Positions 1-14,100 of a stretch of DNA of 64,000 nt are shown in pieces; position 1 is the stretch's first letter; the number at the start of each line of letters is the position of its first letter. The notes under the pieces were generated by a model. The model was not told the origin of the DNA. It was given only the letters and a program-made list of their open reading frames with translations, and did no database searches. Source of the stretch: Durusdinium trenchii (Eukaryota > Sar > Dinophyceae > Suessiales > Symbiodiniaceae). The stretch covers positions 1 to 64,000 of the forward strand of contig CAXAMN010021951.1 of assembly GCA_963970005.1 (NCBI GenBank), read 5' to 3'. The translations under genes and the position numbers were made by a program.

Positions 1-1990
1 ACATGTCTATTTCCCCTATGTCCCCAAGGCGTCCAATTTCCATCCCCTGAAATCTCATGAAATCTCACCATCATTCTTACCATCCAGGGCATTGCCAAAT
101 GTAGCCAACTGCAAGAAGGGTCAGCTGTGAGTTCCGGGCATGCAACGGACAGTCACCGATAGGTCGCTCCATGTCGTTCCCGTTCCACTTCATGATGTCT
201 CTGTTAAGTTATCTATATCATCGTCTGTAAGGTAGTCGTCGGCTGTTCTCAGCAACTCTAACTAAAGTCTTGCCCCTGGGTGGGATGTGATGGAACCCTA
301 GTAGGCTTCCAAGGCCACATGTGGCCCATCGCTACTAGGGTGGAGGCCATTGCTATTTGGTTGACGGCCATTCCTATCAGGTTGGAGGCCATAACTATTA
401 GGTTGGGGCCGGGCTGCATAGCCCCACTGAAGCCATGCTAAGTCCCGGCCTCAGGTTGGAAGCTCTCTTCGCGAGGTCGCACACGCTGGGTGCGCCAGGC
501 CACCTGGCAAGTCAATCCGGGCATGGAACTCAAATGCATCCGGTCGGTGAAAGCAAACCGAAGACTGCAAACATTACACATCTTGAAGACTGTGACCAAC
601 CAAAAAACGTCTTTTTCAGCATACCAATGTGGCGGCCGTAGGCCTACGGGCGGAAAAAAGGCCCCGCAGAATCCCGATGCTGCCTGGTCAGACGTGGCCT
701 CTGCCTGATGTGCTGAGACAGCGACACGGCGAAACACCTTTCAAAACATGCCGCTGCTCCCCAGTGAGATATTGAATGGTTGAGCTGTGGCTTGCCCGTC
801 TGGGCCCGTCTGGCCTTCATATTATATAAATTATCTAATCAATATATGCAAGGAAGTTGTAGAATCTGGCTTCGAAGGAGAAAATGGAGGCGTGGAATAG
901 TTCATTCAGCCATCCTTTTCTGACGAGAGAGCAGGGGGAGGGGTTGCACACGTCGAAACACATCAACGCACGAGAAAAACGCCTTTTTGCTGTTGAAGCT
1001 GCCAGTGGAACTGTGTCACTGCGAGCTGCAAGCACGGCATCACAATCTCTACAGCTTTTGTTGTTGATTCCCAGTGCTGGTACAACCTTCACATGAAGGT
1101 TTGGGTAACCAAGATCAGTCCTAAATCTATCTTTCGTGTCCCATCTGCTCTAGTTTCAGTCCAGTTGATCTCACATCCTGGGTGGTTTTTGCAATGGTTT
1201 GCTGGCAACACGGCAAGCGACCGACATACAGCCGACAACCCTTCGAATCCTTGCGCTACGATGAATCACCATGGTCAAATTGTCTGCAAGTAAATCCTGC
1301 ATGATGAATTTGTTGATGCGTTCATCCTTTTCTGATCATGGTGGAAACTGGCTGCCTCTTTCGCAGCGCCAGCCTCAACTTGGAGATCTTAACTCTGTGA
1401 AAACCAAGGCTTGGACTTGGGCGAAAAGACCGGGTATGTACAGCTGCGAAAGCTTATTGATCTTTTCATGGAGCATGAAAAACTTTCACCACGAAAAACA
1501 AATCAACATAAATCCACATGTTGTTTTTGGAGCGGGCTTCGGATCTTTGCGCGTACGAGTGAGATAGGACTATTGAGATCAACATTTGGGAAGAGGATTC
1601 ACCAGGACTGCTGGCTCGCTGGTCATCGCCACAAGTTCTGAACGCTCAAAAATCACGAGGCCAAGTCCTTGGTGCCAGCCTTGCAAACGGCGCAGGCCGC
1701 AGACTGAGCTGGGAATCCCAGAAGAAATCACGACCAGGCATTAGACTCATTAGACTCCAGGCAAAGCAATACACCAACATCTTCAGAATGAAACCTTGGA
1801 ACATGACCGCATTTGGTTTCTTGAGTGGCACACTTCATGGCCCCTGCCCCTTCGCAGCAGACTGTCCCAAGAATGCCATCACCCCAAAAATCTCCACAAA
1901 GGAAGGAAAGAAGGAGGAAAGCCAGACATCTCGAAGTGGAAGTGACCCTCTGTGTGATGCAACATGATGCAGCAAATAGGAACAAGAAGA
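1..1990. other. No supported gene in the left-most 2 kb
   Basis: Several short open frames exist on both strands, but none shows a recognisable motif, a good splice-site pair or a phase-consistent join. The only clear structure is the short repeat at 290-425. Downstream exons of the gene whose exon lies at 1997-2175 could be here, unresolved. Confidence 0.4.
290..425 (+). repeat. Degenerate GGTTGGAGGCCAT tandem repeat
   Basis: About four diverged copies of a roughly 25-base unit built on GGTTGGAGGCCATTGCTAT, the first starting with CTACTAGGG. The same unit recurs at 20205-20280 and 21185-21240, so it is a dispersed family. The CTACTAGGG start links it to the ACTAGTAG repeats elsewhere in the window. 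Confidence 0.7.
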
Positions 1991-1996
1991 TCTTAC

Positions 1997-2175
1997 CTCG
2001 TGAGGCCGTCGGTCCGGTCTCCACTCCACCCGCCTCGGCTTGGAGCTCCTCGTCTCGGCGCCGGTCCTCCAGAGACAATTGGTAGCACACCAAGCGGCAA
2101 CTGCTGTACCTGGCGATGCTGACTGCGCCTAGAGACCTAGATATTGCTCTGCGCACTTCAACGTGAGGAACTAGG
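1997..2175 (-). CDS. Probable internal exon, unknown product
   Basis: An open frame of about 58 codons ends at a canonical donor (ACGAG before GTAAGATC, exon end 1997). It reads as a basic stretch (RRAISRSLGAVSIAR) followed by a charged one (LSLEDRRRDEELQAEAGG). There is no ATG at the front; the first plausible initiator would be GTG, so I treat it as internal, with the acceptor somewhere between 2100 and 2175. It could be the 3' part of the WD40 gene upstream or the start of a different gene. No family recognised. Confidence 0.35.
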
Positions 2176-2404
2176 GAACCTCTTATATGAACACAAGTTG
2201 ATAAGGGGACGGCACTGTTTTTCAGGTGGGATGTCTATGCATGCCAATGGGTGGTGGTTGAAAGAAAGAATCTGACACTTCTGCCGAGCCTCTCACCGAC
2301 CACATCCTGGTTTAAGCTGGATGTTTATGTTTCACGTGTCCTCATTACTTGCTGGGGGGATGTTTCGCAACAAGACACACGTCCCCCACCCCCCCGGCGA
2401 CCGT

Positions 2405-5400
2405 GATCCTTCCGCGACACTGGACCCTTCCGATCAGGTCCACCGAGCGGCAAGATCAGCAACCGATCCCGCGAGCCGGCCATGCCCACGATGATGTTCC
2501 GCGGCCAGGGCAGGTCCCTCAAGTTCGTCTCCACCGTGTCCTGAAGTTCTCAGACGACCGTGAAGAAGTACCGTGGGCAGGGCAGAAATACCGACACCGG
2601 TGACACTTGGACACCGGTGCCCAAGCCTGCGAGAGTTTTGATTCATTCAAGACGGGCTGTAGCATCAACTAGATGCTGTTTTTTGAGGAGATTGGGGGAT
2701 CCAAAAAAACACGGTCCCCACCATCGTGTGTGGATTTGTGTGTGTGTGGCGCATTGGAATATGGTTTAAACCAATCTGGTGCAGGGGACCACGCCTGAAG
2801 CCTGAGCCATGTGTATTGTGAATAATTGTGAATGTCAACTACGTTGGAATGATTTGCGCAATTATGTATATATGTCTTTCTTGACGTTCTATATTGTTAC
2901 ATTGGTTGTAAATAACCTTGATCAGAAATACTTGTTTGATATGTCCTTTATGTTGAAATTATTTAGGCTTATCTAACTTATATGTATTAACAACATTTTA
3001 CAATTATGGTGCACCCTGCAGCCCAGACCTTGATGACGCCCGGTGCAATATTGTTCTTGCTCAGTTTAGTGCAGGTTCCGTGGCAGGCACATCGCCTGAA
3101 AGCGCTGCCCTTGCGACCCAATGCTGCGACTGTGGGGCAGCTGGACTCGCCCAGAACGGCTTCCGTGCTATTGCAAAGGCCTCTTATCACTTTGGATAGG
3201 TGGCGCGTAACGCCGCTAGGCGCTCGGAAGTGTGTACCCTTCCAGAGTTGGGACAGGCGAGCTAAATCTTCTCCTGGGTGCCAATCACAATGGCACTGGA
3301 AACCAAAAAAGCAAGTTTGAGCCCGGGAAAGTCTTTGCACATGTGGCTCAGTTCTCAGCAAATCTTGTATGGTGGCATGCGTGTTGGATTGAATGTGGCC
3401 CTTCAAGCGGGCTTAGGTTGTGGAAGTTGGCGGGTTCCATACTCTGCCGCGGTCGAAGTGCTCATGGGCTGCGATAGGGGTGTACTGGCCAGTGAGCATT
3501 TGGGCCACATTGTCACAAAGCTGCACTCCAGCCAGCCTGATTCTTGGCATACTTTTGGCAGTTTTTCACAGCAAAACTTGAAGCCGTTGGAATGAGGAAT
3601 TCAGTGCTGAAGCTGCCGGGGGTTCGATTATATAAGCTTTCTGCCCCACTTACTCTTTGCAGAAATTTGCCTTGACCACCTTTCAAATACATTGGGTGGA
3701 GTGGCCCAACTTCCGCTCCTCTTTTCCTGTTTGCGCGGGCCTCCTCTGCCTGCCTTTTGTGGGTTTTCTTGCCTGCAATGGCCTTCTGCCCAGAATTCAA
3801 GGTTCTTGCATTGCCCCACGGGCGGTCTCCGATGCTTACCTCAAGGCCGTCTGCTTTTTGCGGGACTTCCGGGTGGCTTCCGGTCGGACATCCACTGCTG
3901 ATGCCTTGCGAAACGGACGAAACGGTACAGAAGATTGTCAGGTTGGCCATTGAGAGGCTTAGCAATTGGGGCGCGTCAAAGCCTAATTGGGCTAAATGGA
4001 GCAGACCAGTGGACCAATGGACCAGGAGACTAGAGGGGAATAGATATGTCTGATCCTGTTCTTTTCTGATCTGCATGCCAGCTTTTTGGCCCAGAATCCT
4101 ATCACAAGTGCACCATATCAAAAATGCTTCTTTCCCACCAAGTTCATCACCCATGAATAATGAATGCCGGATGACCATATTTTTTGTATATTCCCCACAT
4201 GGCTTCAGATCACTGCACGTGACGTGCTAAAAAAGGAAAAACACATCCACGCCGAGGTGCTAAATGCGTGACTCGCAGCTCGAATCTCAAGGAACCTATG
4301 CAACGAGCGAAACCAAGCTGCAGCGCAGCTTGGAATTTCTGCGCATGAGTCAAGGACACCGGCAACTTCACATTAGACTCTGACCCTACTCTCAAATATA
4401 CAAAGCAAACCATGCTTCAACTGTTACGTGACACATGCATGCCTCTAAATCGATTCATCCTGCGGATCCACATGTGTTGCTGGCCCCAATCCCATTGATG
4501 TCGTTTCAGCTTTCCTTTGGCAGGGGCGTCTTGATGCTGCAAGGCATTGATAAATATCATATCTTTCGACCGGGTGGCGTTGGCGTCGCACGAGGGAAAC
4601 GGCCCAAAGGGGGTAGTTGGTGGAGTCCATCTTCGTGGAAACGATTACCTCAGACCACTACCGTCAGTTCGCGTCGCACGCGTCTGGAGGTCAAGCCGGT
4701 CCCTTGATCCAGTCCAAGCGAGTCCAAGTGGCATTGTTGCCGAGGATGGTTGACCAATGGTTTTTTGGGGGGGGCACATATGATCATGCATGATGGAGCT
4801 CATGTCACATGGAAAATTCCACAGCAAATCGAGTCTCAAAATAATCGAATGACAGGAAGAAAGAAGTGGCGAAAAACTGCAAACGTCTGAAAGGATAAGA
4901 TTGCAGAGCGGCAGCCAAGCGAGCCAAGCCCACAAAGCTTCTCAGGAACAATCTTGCCACACGACTCTACACTCTACATGCCCACATCTCACAACCATTA
5001 AAGTCCTGGCAGTTGGGAAATGTGGTGCATCAATACAAAGCCTTCCACGGTCCTTAGATCTATACACGTAGAAAACCGTTAGCCTTTAGATGCCTTTAGC
5101 GTTAAGTATTTGCCAATGAGGTCGTCTGTGGCACATCCTGAGGGCCTTCCTGAGCACCAAGCCGAGCCACAGAGCTCAAGCCTGGCATGGGGACGATGTG
5201 TGCGAAGGCGCCATTGAAGGGCAAGGTCTGCTTGCACCGCATGTTGAGGCATCCATCCTGGGTCGCTTCACTGTTGCACTGGTAAGAAAAGCTCTCTATC
5301 GAGCACTGTCCAGATGCAAAATTGCAATGATGATTCCGAGATCAATAGCAAATCGTCGATGGGCTCATGAGCGAGACCGCTAATTTGACTTCCTTTTTGC

Positions 5401-8400
5401 CCCTCTGCTAACAGCAGTGTTCAAGCGTCTGTGAGCCACACTGTGTTCTCGGAAAAGACCAGGGCCATGAGCTCCGTACGTTTGCCTGATCGGTGAGGAA
5501 AACAAATGAAAAAGGATTGTTTGCAGTGGCGAGTGGTGAAAGTGCAATGAACTCACACTCAAGAACCCCCACGACCCCAATGAACAACCCCTGCAAGTGG
5601 TGCAAGCACAACTTGATCGAAACCAAAAAAAAGCAAAAAAACAGAATGACAGAATCATACAGAATCCCTGAGGCAGCCGAGGCATGTCATGCCAGGGTGC
5701 TTGAATGGACCTGCTCACGTGCGAGTTGGGCATGCTGGCTGCTCAAGATTTGAACCCTCTGAAGAAGTTCCTGGCCGCAGGCTGCAGGGGGATTGTAGGC
5801 ATTGTAGGCCATGTCTCACCGGATTCCGAGAAGTCTTAGGGATAGCTGGATCAATCTGATCCTTGAACAAGGCCTCCATAAAGCCTTCCTGGCCCATGTG
5901 GAACAAGCCCAATCCACTCCGCACTGACGAAAAACACATCCGGCCCCTGAAAGTGCAGCAAACATCTTCCAAAACCGCTGATGCTGACGAAGCGTCATGT
6001 GCAAAAATACGTCAAAATGATGTTGTAAATAGAGGACCGCTGCAAAACATGATTGATTCAGGTGCTTTTCAATTACCAAGAGCATCCAAGAACTCTCTTG
6101 CTGGTTGTTCTGTTGGTGCTTCCCTTCTAAACTGAGCATGCAGCATGGCGTATTATGTCGTATTTGAGGCCTGCCCCTCCCTGCCCATGGATTTCCGCGA
6201 CTTGGAGAACCAAACCCTGCTAACAAGTACTCTAGGCTTGAAAAAGGACAACATAACTACCAAGAATATGGAAACAAAGTAATTTGGCATCTCCACTGCG
6301 AGTGTGGGGATGGCAGAAAAATACAGGTAGAAGAGCCATCCAGCCAGCATCCACTGCTCCATACTCGGTCCTGAGGTCCCAGGAGGCTCAAGACTCCGCG
6401 GATGATCTCTGCTGGCAGGGCTGCGCCACTGTTGCTGGTCCATTCCACCGTGTCCTCCTCGACTCCTGGCTACATCTGAAAGATTCTGAAAGATTCTGGA
6501 AGGTTCGAAGTTCAACCAAACCACCCATGTATATACAAACATTACAACATATTACAACCAGATTGTTGGACAGTTGGACAAGGTTTTATTGAAAAGAAAC
6601 ATTTCACCACAGGAATGCAATGGGCCTGAATTGTGGCTTCAAGTGCTTTTTCCAAAGGAATCGAAGTATAAAGGAACCTGCTACTTGCCACTAGTTACGC
6701 CACCTTCCAATCGAAAAACCGCGCTCCCGCCGATGTCCGAACCCAACCCCCCGCAGACGTCGGGGGCGACGGTGTTTGCACCGGTCGCCTTCGGAAGGAT
6801 TCGATGCACCGGGCACGGTGGACACGGTGCGGATGCTTCGCAAGGGGATCCAGCACACATTCCACACTCTCCTGCAGGTCGTGAGACGACAAAAACGTGA
6901 AGGGTCGGTGTTTCGGCGTTGGAAGCCAAGTGAGGGTTTCTGAAGCTATCTTCTCTGGCACTTTCACTTGCCAAGGAAGGTCTTGCACATGGCAAGCCCA
7001 GCAGGTCCCATGAATCCGCCACAACTCCAGCTGCATTCATACCGCATGCTGCATCTACATGCCAGCTACCTTGACATTGTACAGCAGGAGGCCAATCAAA
7101 AACAAAAACGACCTCGCCACCAACAGCTCAATTCTTCCTTTTCCATCTGCGCTTCCGAGTCTACCACCATCTACCACCCCTTGCCGCCGGTCCTGCTCTC
7201 TGCGTGGGCGAAGCAGCGTACGATCCGAGGGTCTTCCCATGGGCAGGGCCAGCGTGGAGGTGTCGTGCAGCAGAGCTGCTCATCCAGCCGCGGCGCCTCG
7301 ACCACCTGGACATCCTGAGAGACTGAAGGGAAACCCATGCTGGGCCATCATCTTCCCCAACGACCCCCTGGTCTTACAATGTTGCATGAAACTGCTGGTG
7401 TTCAGAGGGCACATGATGACACATTGCTCCTTTCAGGGGGCGCCGCCCTCTAAGAGACACACGTGTAAATAAGCTTCAGTGGGGGGTCAAAGCGGGGTGT
7501 GGTCTTGCAGCCTCGGATAATGCGCTGATCATGCAGGAGATGCATGTGTGTCAACTCACCCTGGATTACGTGCAAAAAGGTTAACCTGGTTGGCGGTCAT
7601 CACATGTCAAAGGAAAGCACATGAAAGCACACTCATTCATTAGTGCGTTCTTTATGTGTCATTCGACCTTCCCATTACTTCTTCATAATTGAGCCTTGTG
7701 CCTCTAACGCATACACTCTCCAATGGCATGCGGCTCCTGCTGCCCTTCATATGCAAGGCTCGTGATCCTGGAACGCAGCCAAATCAGGGGACTCCATTGA
7801 AGAGGGCGGCACCACATTGAGCACTGACACCTCAACAAGGGATCAGGTGAAACCTGTCAAAGACCACCAGTGTTTCGTCCGAAACATGCTGAAGCCAAGC
7901 ACCCAACATCATCCGACATCAACATCAGACTCCTCACTACAGCGGGGATTTGCCAATCTTAACTCATGGTCCTTGCCCCAAGACGCAGGAAGACATAAGA
8001 AAACAAACAAAGGAACGGGTCCATGGGAGACAAAACCTCCGATGTTTCACCCGCGCCAGCTGCCCCACGTGCGTGGTGACCAACGCGTTCGACCAATGCA
8101 TGGCACCTCTCCACCCAAGGAAGCCACGATCGCCAGCTGCCCCACGATGTCTATGCAGGGCAGGTTCTCGGCGAAACGGTGCAGCAGTAGTGGGGCTTTC
8201 TCCTTGGTCCGAAAAAGGTCCGTAGGCAGGGCCACTGAGCTTTCAGTACACACATGTCCGGACGGATTTAGAGGTGATGCTACGGTTATCTCCAATTGGA
8301 TCCAATTGGTCCAGACCCATTGCAGGAATTGCTCATAGCTTGCATTGATACCTCCTGTGCCAGCTCAGGCTTGCGCAGGCTTGCTCGAAGGCGTCTATGA

Positions 8401-10216
8401 GTTTGTCACCAATTCGGGAGAACCAAGAGAGTCATTTCTTGAAAGGGAATTGATTTGCCATGCCTTCATTATGAGACAGACCAAATAAGCTTCTCCAACA
8501 TGATAAGATGGGTTAACCGAGCAAGCCACAGATTCTTGCTGGGGAACACCCCATTCCCTCATATTCCTTCATCATGTTCCACACATGTTCCCTCCAATTC
8601 TCCACTGTTGCACAGCAAACTTGCCCCACTTTCCATGAATGCCGGGCGTCCCCTTGGCCCTTGACCTGTTGCAAATACCACGAGCTGCGTGGCCGCCGCT
8701 CCTCGCGGTTGTCCCCGCCGCCATACCCGGCGCCATGCCCGGCAGCTCTGGAGGCTTGGCCCGGGCTGGGCGAATCAAAGAGCCACCAGGCCTGGAGCAA
8801 GATTTACAATGGTTTCAGAGTACTTAGATGGCACTGGCACCCCAAGATGTCCTTTAGATGGGGTCCATATAAACCACCGACCTTGGGGGCGATTGTGCCA
8901 TCTACTCTGAACCCACTCTATTGACTCTGCCACAACAGTGTGCAAGTGTGTCAGGACGCCCTGCCGCAGCTTCATTCATGTCCGATCGCTAACCCTGCAC
9001 CTTCAGGCAGTGATCATTGGCCGAAACCAGCAGGGGACCTGTCTCTTTGCCTTGGCTCCAACATCCCACGAAGGAGCCAGTAGTGATGGCACTGACTCCT
9101 ATAGAAGTCTTGCATGAAAGCAGGTTCACCATTCACTATTCATTCTTTCTCACTCTCTTGCGCACAGAGCGGTCAAGCGCAGTGCCTTCTCACGTGGAAA
9201 TGAACTATAGAGCTAGTTTAGTTACGTGCACAGGGGCAGTTTCACCACACAAAAAGCAAGCAAACACAGTTTCGGCGTCGGTCTCGCTAGGCATAGCTAG
9301 GCGTCCCTCGTCATGGGGCGGCAGGCCAATGCCCCAGGTGGATACGCCCTGCAAGGGCAAAGAGTAGGATGCAAGGAGCAACAATGGAGAAAGCCTGGAG
9401 ATTGGTTACTAGTACCGTAACTAATACTTTCTTGCTCCTAGTAGTACGGCCAGGAGCTACTAGCAGCGTCCTTGCTCCTAGTAGCGATGCCCTTTGTTAC
9501 TAGTAGCTTCTTGTTACATCTTGTTACGACATCTTCAGAATGTGATGCAAATATGTTAAACCGTGTTGGTGTACAGTAGGTGTAGGATCCCTGAGCAACA
9601 AACCCAGCGCAACCTCGCATGATCTGTGAAACCTCATGCCACTCGCCTGCTCTCCCACCCCCGGATTCAGCAGTTTGATGGGTGGCAGCTTGGCATTCAC
9701 CAACGATGGCGCCACTAAAACGCCGCCCGCGGCATCCACAGCTGCCACCACAGGTTGCCGGCCCAGCTGCCCGCAGCGGATCCGGTTCACTTGGCCGCTC
9801 AAGGAAGGCAGGTGGGCGATCAGCACTTGATTTCCTCGGAGCACCAGGTCTGTGCACCGCAAACTGAGAAATCGAGCCACCAGACTTTTGGGAGTTGCTT
9901 GGGCATGAGGCAAAGTTTGGTCAACTAGCTTGGGCATGATGCTTGCGCGGTTGCATGAATCGAGCATCGGCTCAAACTTTCTGACATACTGCGGCATACG
10001 GCATACCACCTAAACTATGCATTTCCTGTTTATATATATATATAAAGCAGTTCATAATTTGTAATTGTATAGGTTTGTGCCTGTCAACGGCATGCGACAC
10101 TTCACCCACCCTCACCTCGCCAAGCGGCTAAGGTTCTGATCCTGGATCTGCGCTTCCAAGCCCGTCAGCGAGAAGCCGAACAAATCTTGCCTGGTCTTGG
10201 GCAATCAGGGTGGTTC
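2405..10216 (-). CDS. WD40 beta-propeller protein, CRT10-like (multi-exon, incomplete)
   Basis: Best-supported exons: about 10200-10116 (QDLFGFSLTGLEAQIQDQN, donor GTGAGG) joined in phase to 9884-9701, which reads SLVARFLSLRCTDLVLRGN and then VNRIRCGQLGRQPVVAAVD. The last motif resembles the 'VNxIRxGxLGxxxVLxAVDDxGxV' blade of the CRT10-type WD40 family (fungal CRT10 and relatives); family assignment is from memory of that motif. Further minus-strand segments look like propeller blades: about 8250-8100 (NLPCIDIVGQLAIVASLGG), 7308-7195 (acceptor CTCTCAG before GATG; GC donor after SRTG), 7040-6690, 4650-4540 and 2560-2420 (NIIVGMAGSRDRLLILPL). Joins below 9700 are not phase-verified, so several genes could be merged here. 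Role not inferable beyond protein-protein scaffold. Confidence 0.45.
9405..9540. repeat. ACTAGTAG-family dispersed repeat
   Basis: A run of variants of GTTACTAGTAGC, CTCCTAGTAGCGATGCC and GCTACTAGCAGC, each partly palindromic. It lies just after the WD40 exon at 9701, so in an intron if that gene model is right. The same family recurs at 14060, 15268, 22727, 26700, 31280, 48885 and 57420. Confidence 0.85.
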
Positions 10217-11149
10217 TTCTTCCGGACGGACCCAGAAGACTTTACCCTCCGCAATCCCTGGCACTCGACATGTTTAAAGGAACTTGGACCCTAATGCAGC
10301 AAACAGAAGATCGCAGGGGGGTGAATTGATCGATACCCATGCGCGGGAAAAGGACGGAATCTGATGGGAGGCCCAAACTTAAAGAAAATACCTCCCACAT
10401 TCCGCCCTATATTCGGGCAAGATCGGGCAGCCTCCTCTGAGGACCTCAGGGTCCCAGGGGGCGGGCGAAGTTCAGTTCCCATACTCCCTTGCTAAAGCTT
10501 GGAAATTCCAAAAGATAGGGTGGCCTTGTGCTTGTTGGTACGATACGTTTCTCATGATGCCAAGGTCTGAGGACCAAAAACAACTTGTCACGTAGTCCTG
10601 GCAAGAATAAGCCAAAAGCAGCCCTGTCCTTTTCTCTGCAACCCCCAACACTGATAGCCTTGAAGGCTAGCCTGGCCCTACCATTTCTCCAGGCTGCTGA
10701 TTCGCAATCCAAAGCATGTTTGAGGCAGAGCAAGCATCCATGACCTGAGGTTCTCACTGCAAGCTGGAACTGCCACGATTGAGACTTTTCGATACCACCA
10801 CAGACTGGCCAATGGCCGACCAGCGGCCATTACCAGCTGCACCTGCTGAGCATGGTTGATTCTTTTGTCACCTACCCCAAGAGACTAACAAACCATCATT
10901 CAGCCAAGGCGACGTTCATGGGAGGCCCATTGGGGCCGAATTGCCAGAGCTCAGACTGGCCCAATGGCATCTTTGGGACTTCCCAACTCTTCTTGCATTT
11001 CCTGGTGGAGTTGTGTGTGTGTGTGAGAACCACTGCAGGCTTTCAAGGAAAATCGTTTGATGGGAACCTGGCCTCCCCAAGTGTCAAGAAGCCAAAGGAC
11101 TTGGGGATGGACTTGGGGATCCCAGCTGCGTCTGTCTATGGAGGTTTTT

Positions 11150-14100
11150 CAACGCTCAAACCTCTCGACCGTTCCTACCAGGTCACTTAAGGTATCAGTG
11201 GCGCGGTTGGTGGTCTCTTCCAACTGGCGCGGTTGGCTGTTGTCCGAAAAGACTCCATGACACCAAAAACTAGTCCTAGGGTATCAAAGAGTTTTAACTT
11301 GCAACCTCTTTTGCACCACCAAGCTGCAATGTGAGGCAGAGTGAAGCAGCTTTGGCCACACCGCCGGGATCGCTGCCCCAATCATTGAAATCCTCAAGGT
11401 TGCGCTTGGAATCATGCCGCTTGGCCAGGGCGGAAGAACCCTGGTATTCCATTGCACCAGTCACAAGCCACAAACCAATCTGCTTCAGTTTGAAATGCGA
11501 ATCAACATGACTTCTAAGCCTCTAGCTTGGATACGTTGGATGCTTACATCATAACACCATTTCACCACCACCATCACCACCACCACACCAACAACAAGAA
11601 AAAAAGAAAACTGCAACAAAAGGCTCTCGAATGCCAAGAAGCTGGAATGGGATCCGTCTGGTTTACATCAAAGTCAGTTCCTAGGGAGATATCGTCATCT
11701 GACTCCACCATGTCATAGGCTTGCTGTCCCAATGACTCCAAAGGATCTTCGAAGTGCTCCTCCTGGCACAAGCAAGTGCACGAGTGGGTGCACTGCAGCT
11801 GGCGAAGTGAGAGCCAGCTACCAGGAGCTTTATCTCTCGGAGACGGACGATCAACTCAAAAAAAAGGCCTCAGGTGGCAACATGGGTCAGGCACCCCTCT
11901 ACAGCAAGCGACTACATTGACATACAACCCAGGCTTTTGGAAGAAAGATTGACGAGGCAACCTTTCTCCACGTGTCGCCCACGGACAAACTCCCAACCAA
12001 AAACGAGTTCCTGGAAACACCTTTGGTTTGTTGCAAATTTGGTGATTTGATGTCTGATTTGTCTGTGGCTGTGCCCAGCTTATCCCTCCTCACCTCGACG
12101 AATTGCTCAAGTTGCTCCAAGAGTTGGTGGTGACCATCCACCCATTCCTGCCAGTGCATGGTAGTGTCCATGGCGTTCAAAAGCGATGCGTTCGCCTTTC
12201 GTAAGGCATCTCACAGCATGTTCCAGAAGGGAATTGGGCCAATCGGGTCACAACCCTGCACCCACCATCTAAACTAGCACAATGAAGACAACCATGGGAT
12301 CCGTCCTACGATGTTGTAGAGTCTCTAGCTCTTTTGACCCGCACCCACATTGGTTGGCTTTGTGATGTTCTATGCTTGCCCTCAGTTTGCACACAGAAGC
12401 ATGGCTCTTTGACTAGTCTCCATGTCCCAAGCACCTGGGCCAAAAGGCCCTCCATCTCACATCCAGCTGTTGAAGTCGGTCGCTCCCACCTCGTTGGCAT
12501 CACCCATCCAATCCTCCACCTCGTCCTGCGGTGCAAGACGCCACACCGCTGCAATGAGGCGCCAGGTGTGCCATGCCTCCCCCATCTGCCACGTGTTTCT
12601 TTCCGTAGCTGCCGTGATTTCTGCTGGAAGAAGTGATTCAAGAACAACCGTGGAAATAGTAGGGAAGCGTGGCTCTAAAACCTGCCACGTGGCTCAGCAC
12701 GCAATGTGTTTGTCTTGATCCCACCCTTTCGGAGATGAAATCTCCCGGGAAATGGACCAAACAAGTCAATCCCCCTTCAATACCCTATATACACAGACTG
12801 AATAGCTGAGCTCTAGCGGCTCGCTCTCGTAGCTCCTCTTCAAGCAGCTCTTCAGCCAGCTCTTCCCGAGGCTCTTCATCAGCATCCTGACACCAAGTGT
12901 CGACAGTGTCCGTGAACAATCGATTCGGGAAGTGTAGAACCAGACTTAACTCTTTTGGCTTGGATTCTCTGTTGAGATGTCGATATTCGGCGTGAGCTTG
13001 TCATTCTTGTCCATCAATCAACGGCAAAACAGCATTGTTGTCAGGGTCCAGTTGACTCGATTGGTTTGTCATAACTTGAGGCCAAGGGGGGGGGGCGAAA
13101 GCTAGCGCTCCAGAATGGGAAAGTGGAGGGCAGCGAGGTAGGAAAAAACACGGCGCTCTTTTTGGAGGCAGGGGTGAAGAGTCCTTTATATGTGGCTCTT
13201 TGCCCGGATCCTCCTGCGAGAGAAGAGAGAGAAGAGAGACGGAAAGACGAGAGACAGAGAGGAGAGAGCGAGAGAGAGGAGAGAGAGATGAGAAAGAGAT
13301 GAGAGAGATGAGAGAGATGAGAGAGATGAGAGAGATGAGAGNNNNNNNNNNGATGAGAGAGATGAGAGAGATGAGAGAGATGAGAGAGATGAGAGAGAGA
13401 GACAGTGAGACAGTGAGACAGTGAGACAGTGAGACAGTGAGACAGTGAGAGTGAGCGAGTGCGGCCGCAAGATACGCAACGCTAACCGCATGCCAAAGAG
13501 CGACGACAGGACGGAGTCGAACTTGCGAAGAGGGAGGAGGGAGGGAGGGAGGGAAGGTGGGAGGAAGACAAGGAGGAGGAGAGGGGAGGTGGGGTGGGGA
13601 AAGGGGAGAGGGGAGGAGAGGGGGGGGGGGGGGTGGGGGGGGGGTCTTCGACCTGAAAAATCAGGGTTAGGATTTGCACCCGGTCGAAAGAAACCTTGCT
13701 ATCGCAAGAGTAACTCCAGCTAGCTTCGCTAGCTTTCGTGATTTGAACTGGCGAGTCGATTGCTGGACACCGCCCAGCCATGCTTCAATCACCACTCCCA
13801 GCTGATGAATACCAAGTTTCTCTGGCAACCCAATTGAACTACATCTGACGAGGCGGTATTCTCTGGAATCAAAAACGTCCTATCCACCTTCCTATCCCAT
13901 CCACATCCCCCTTGTCTCCTGGCCTCAAACATCAACTCCTCCGCTGCCGCCTCCTCGGCCAACGCCTCCTCCGTCAGCCGGTGCTCCTCGTCCGCCGCGG
14001 CCTCCTGGCGCGCGCGAAGCCGTTCCGCGCCTCCGAGAACCGGGCGCAAGAGTTCGGTTCCAAGAGTCTCTTGTTACACCTGTTACTAGTAGCGTGGCAC

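Noticed and set aside
9405-9540. CRISPR-like array of short repeats
   Set aside because: Unit lengths and spacers are irregular, there are no cas genes, and the genome is eukaryotic.
13200-13780. Arg/Glu-repeat and Pro-rich open frames
   Set aside because: They are translations of GA-rich and G-rich low-complexity DNA, not genes.
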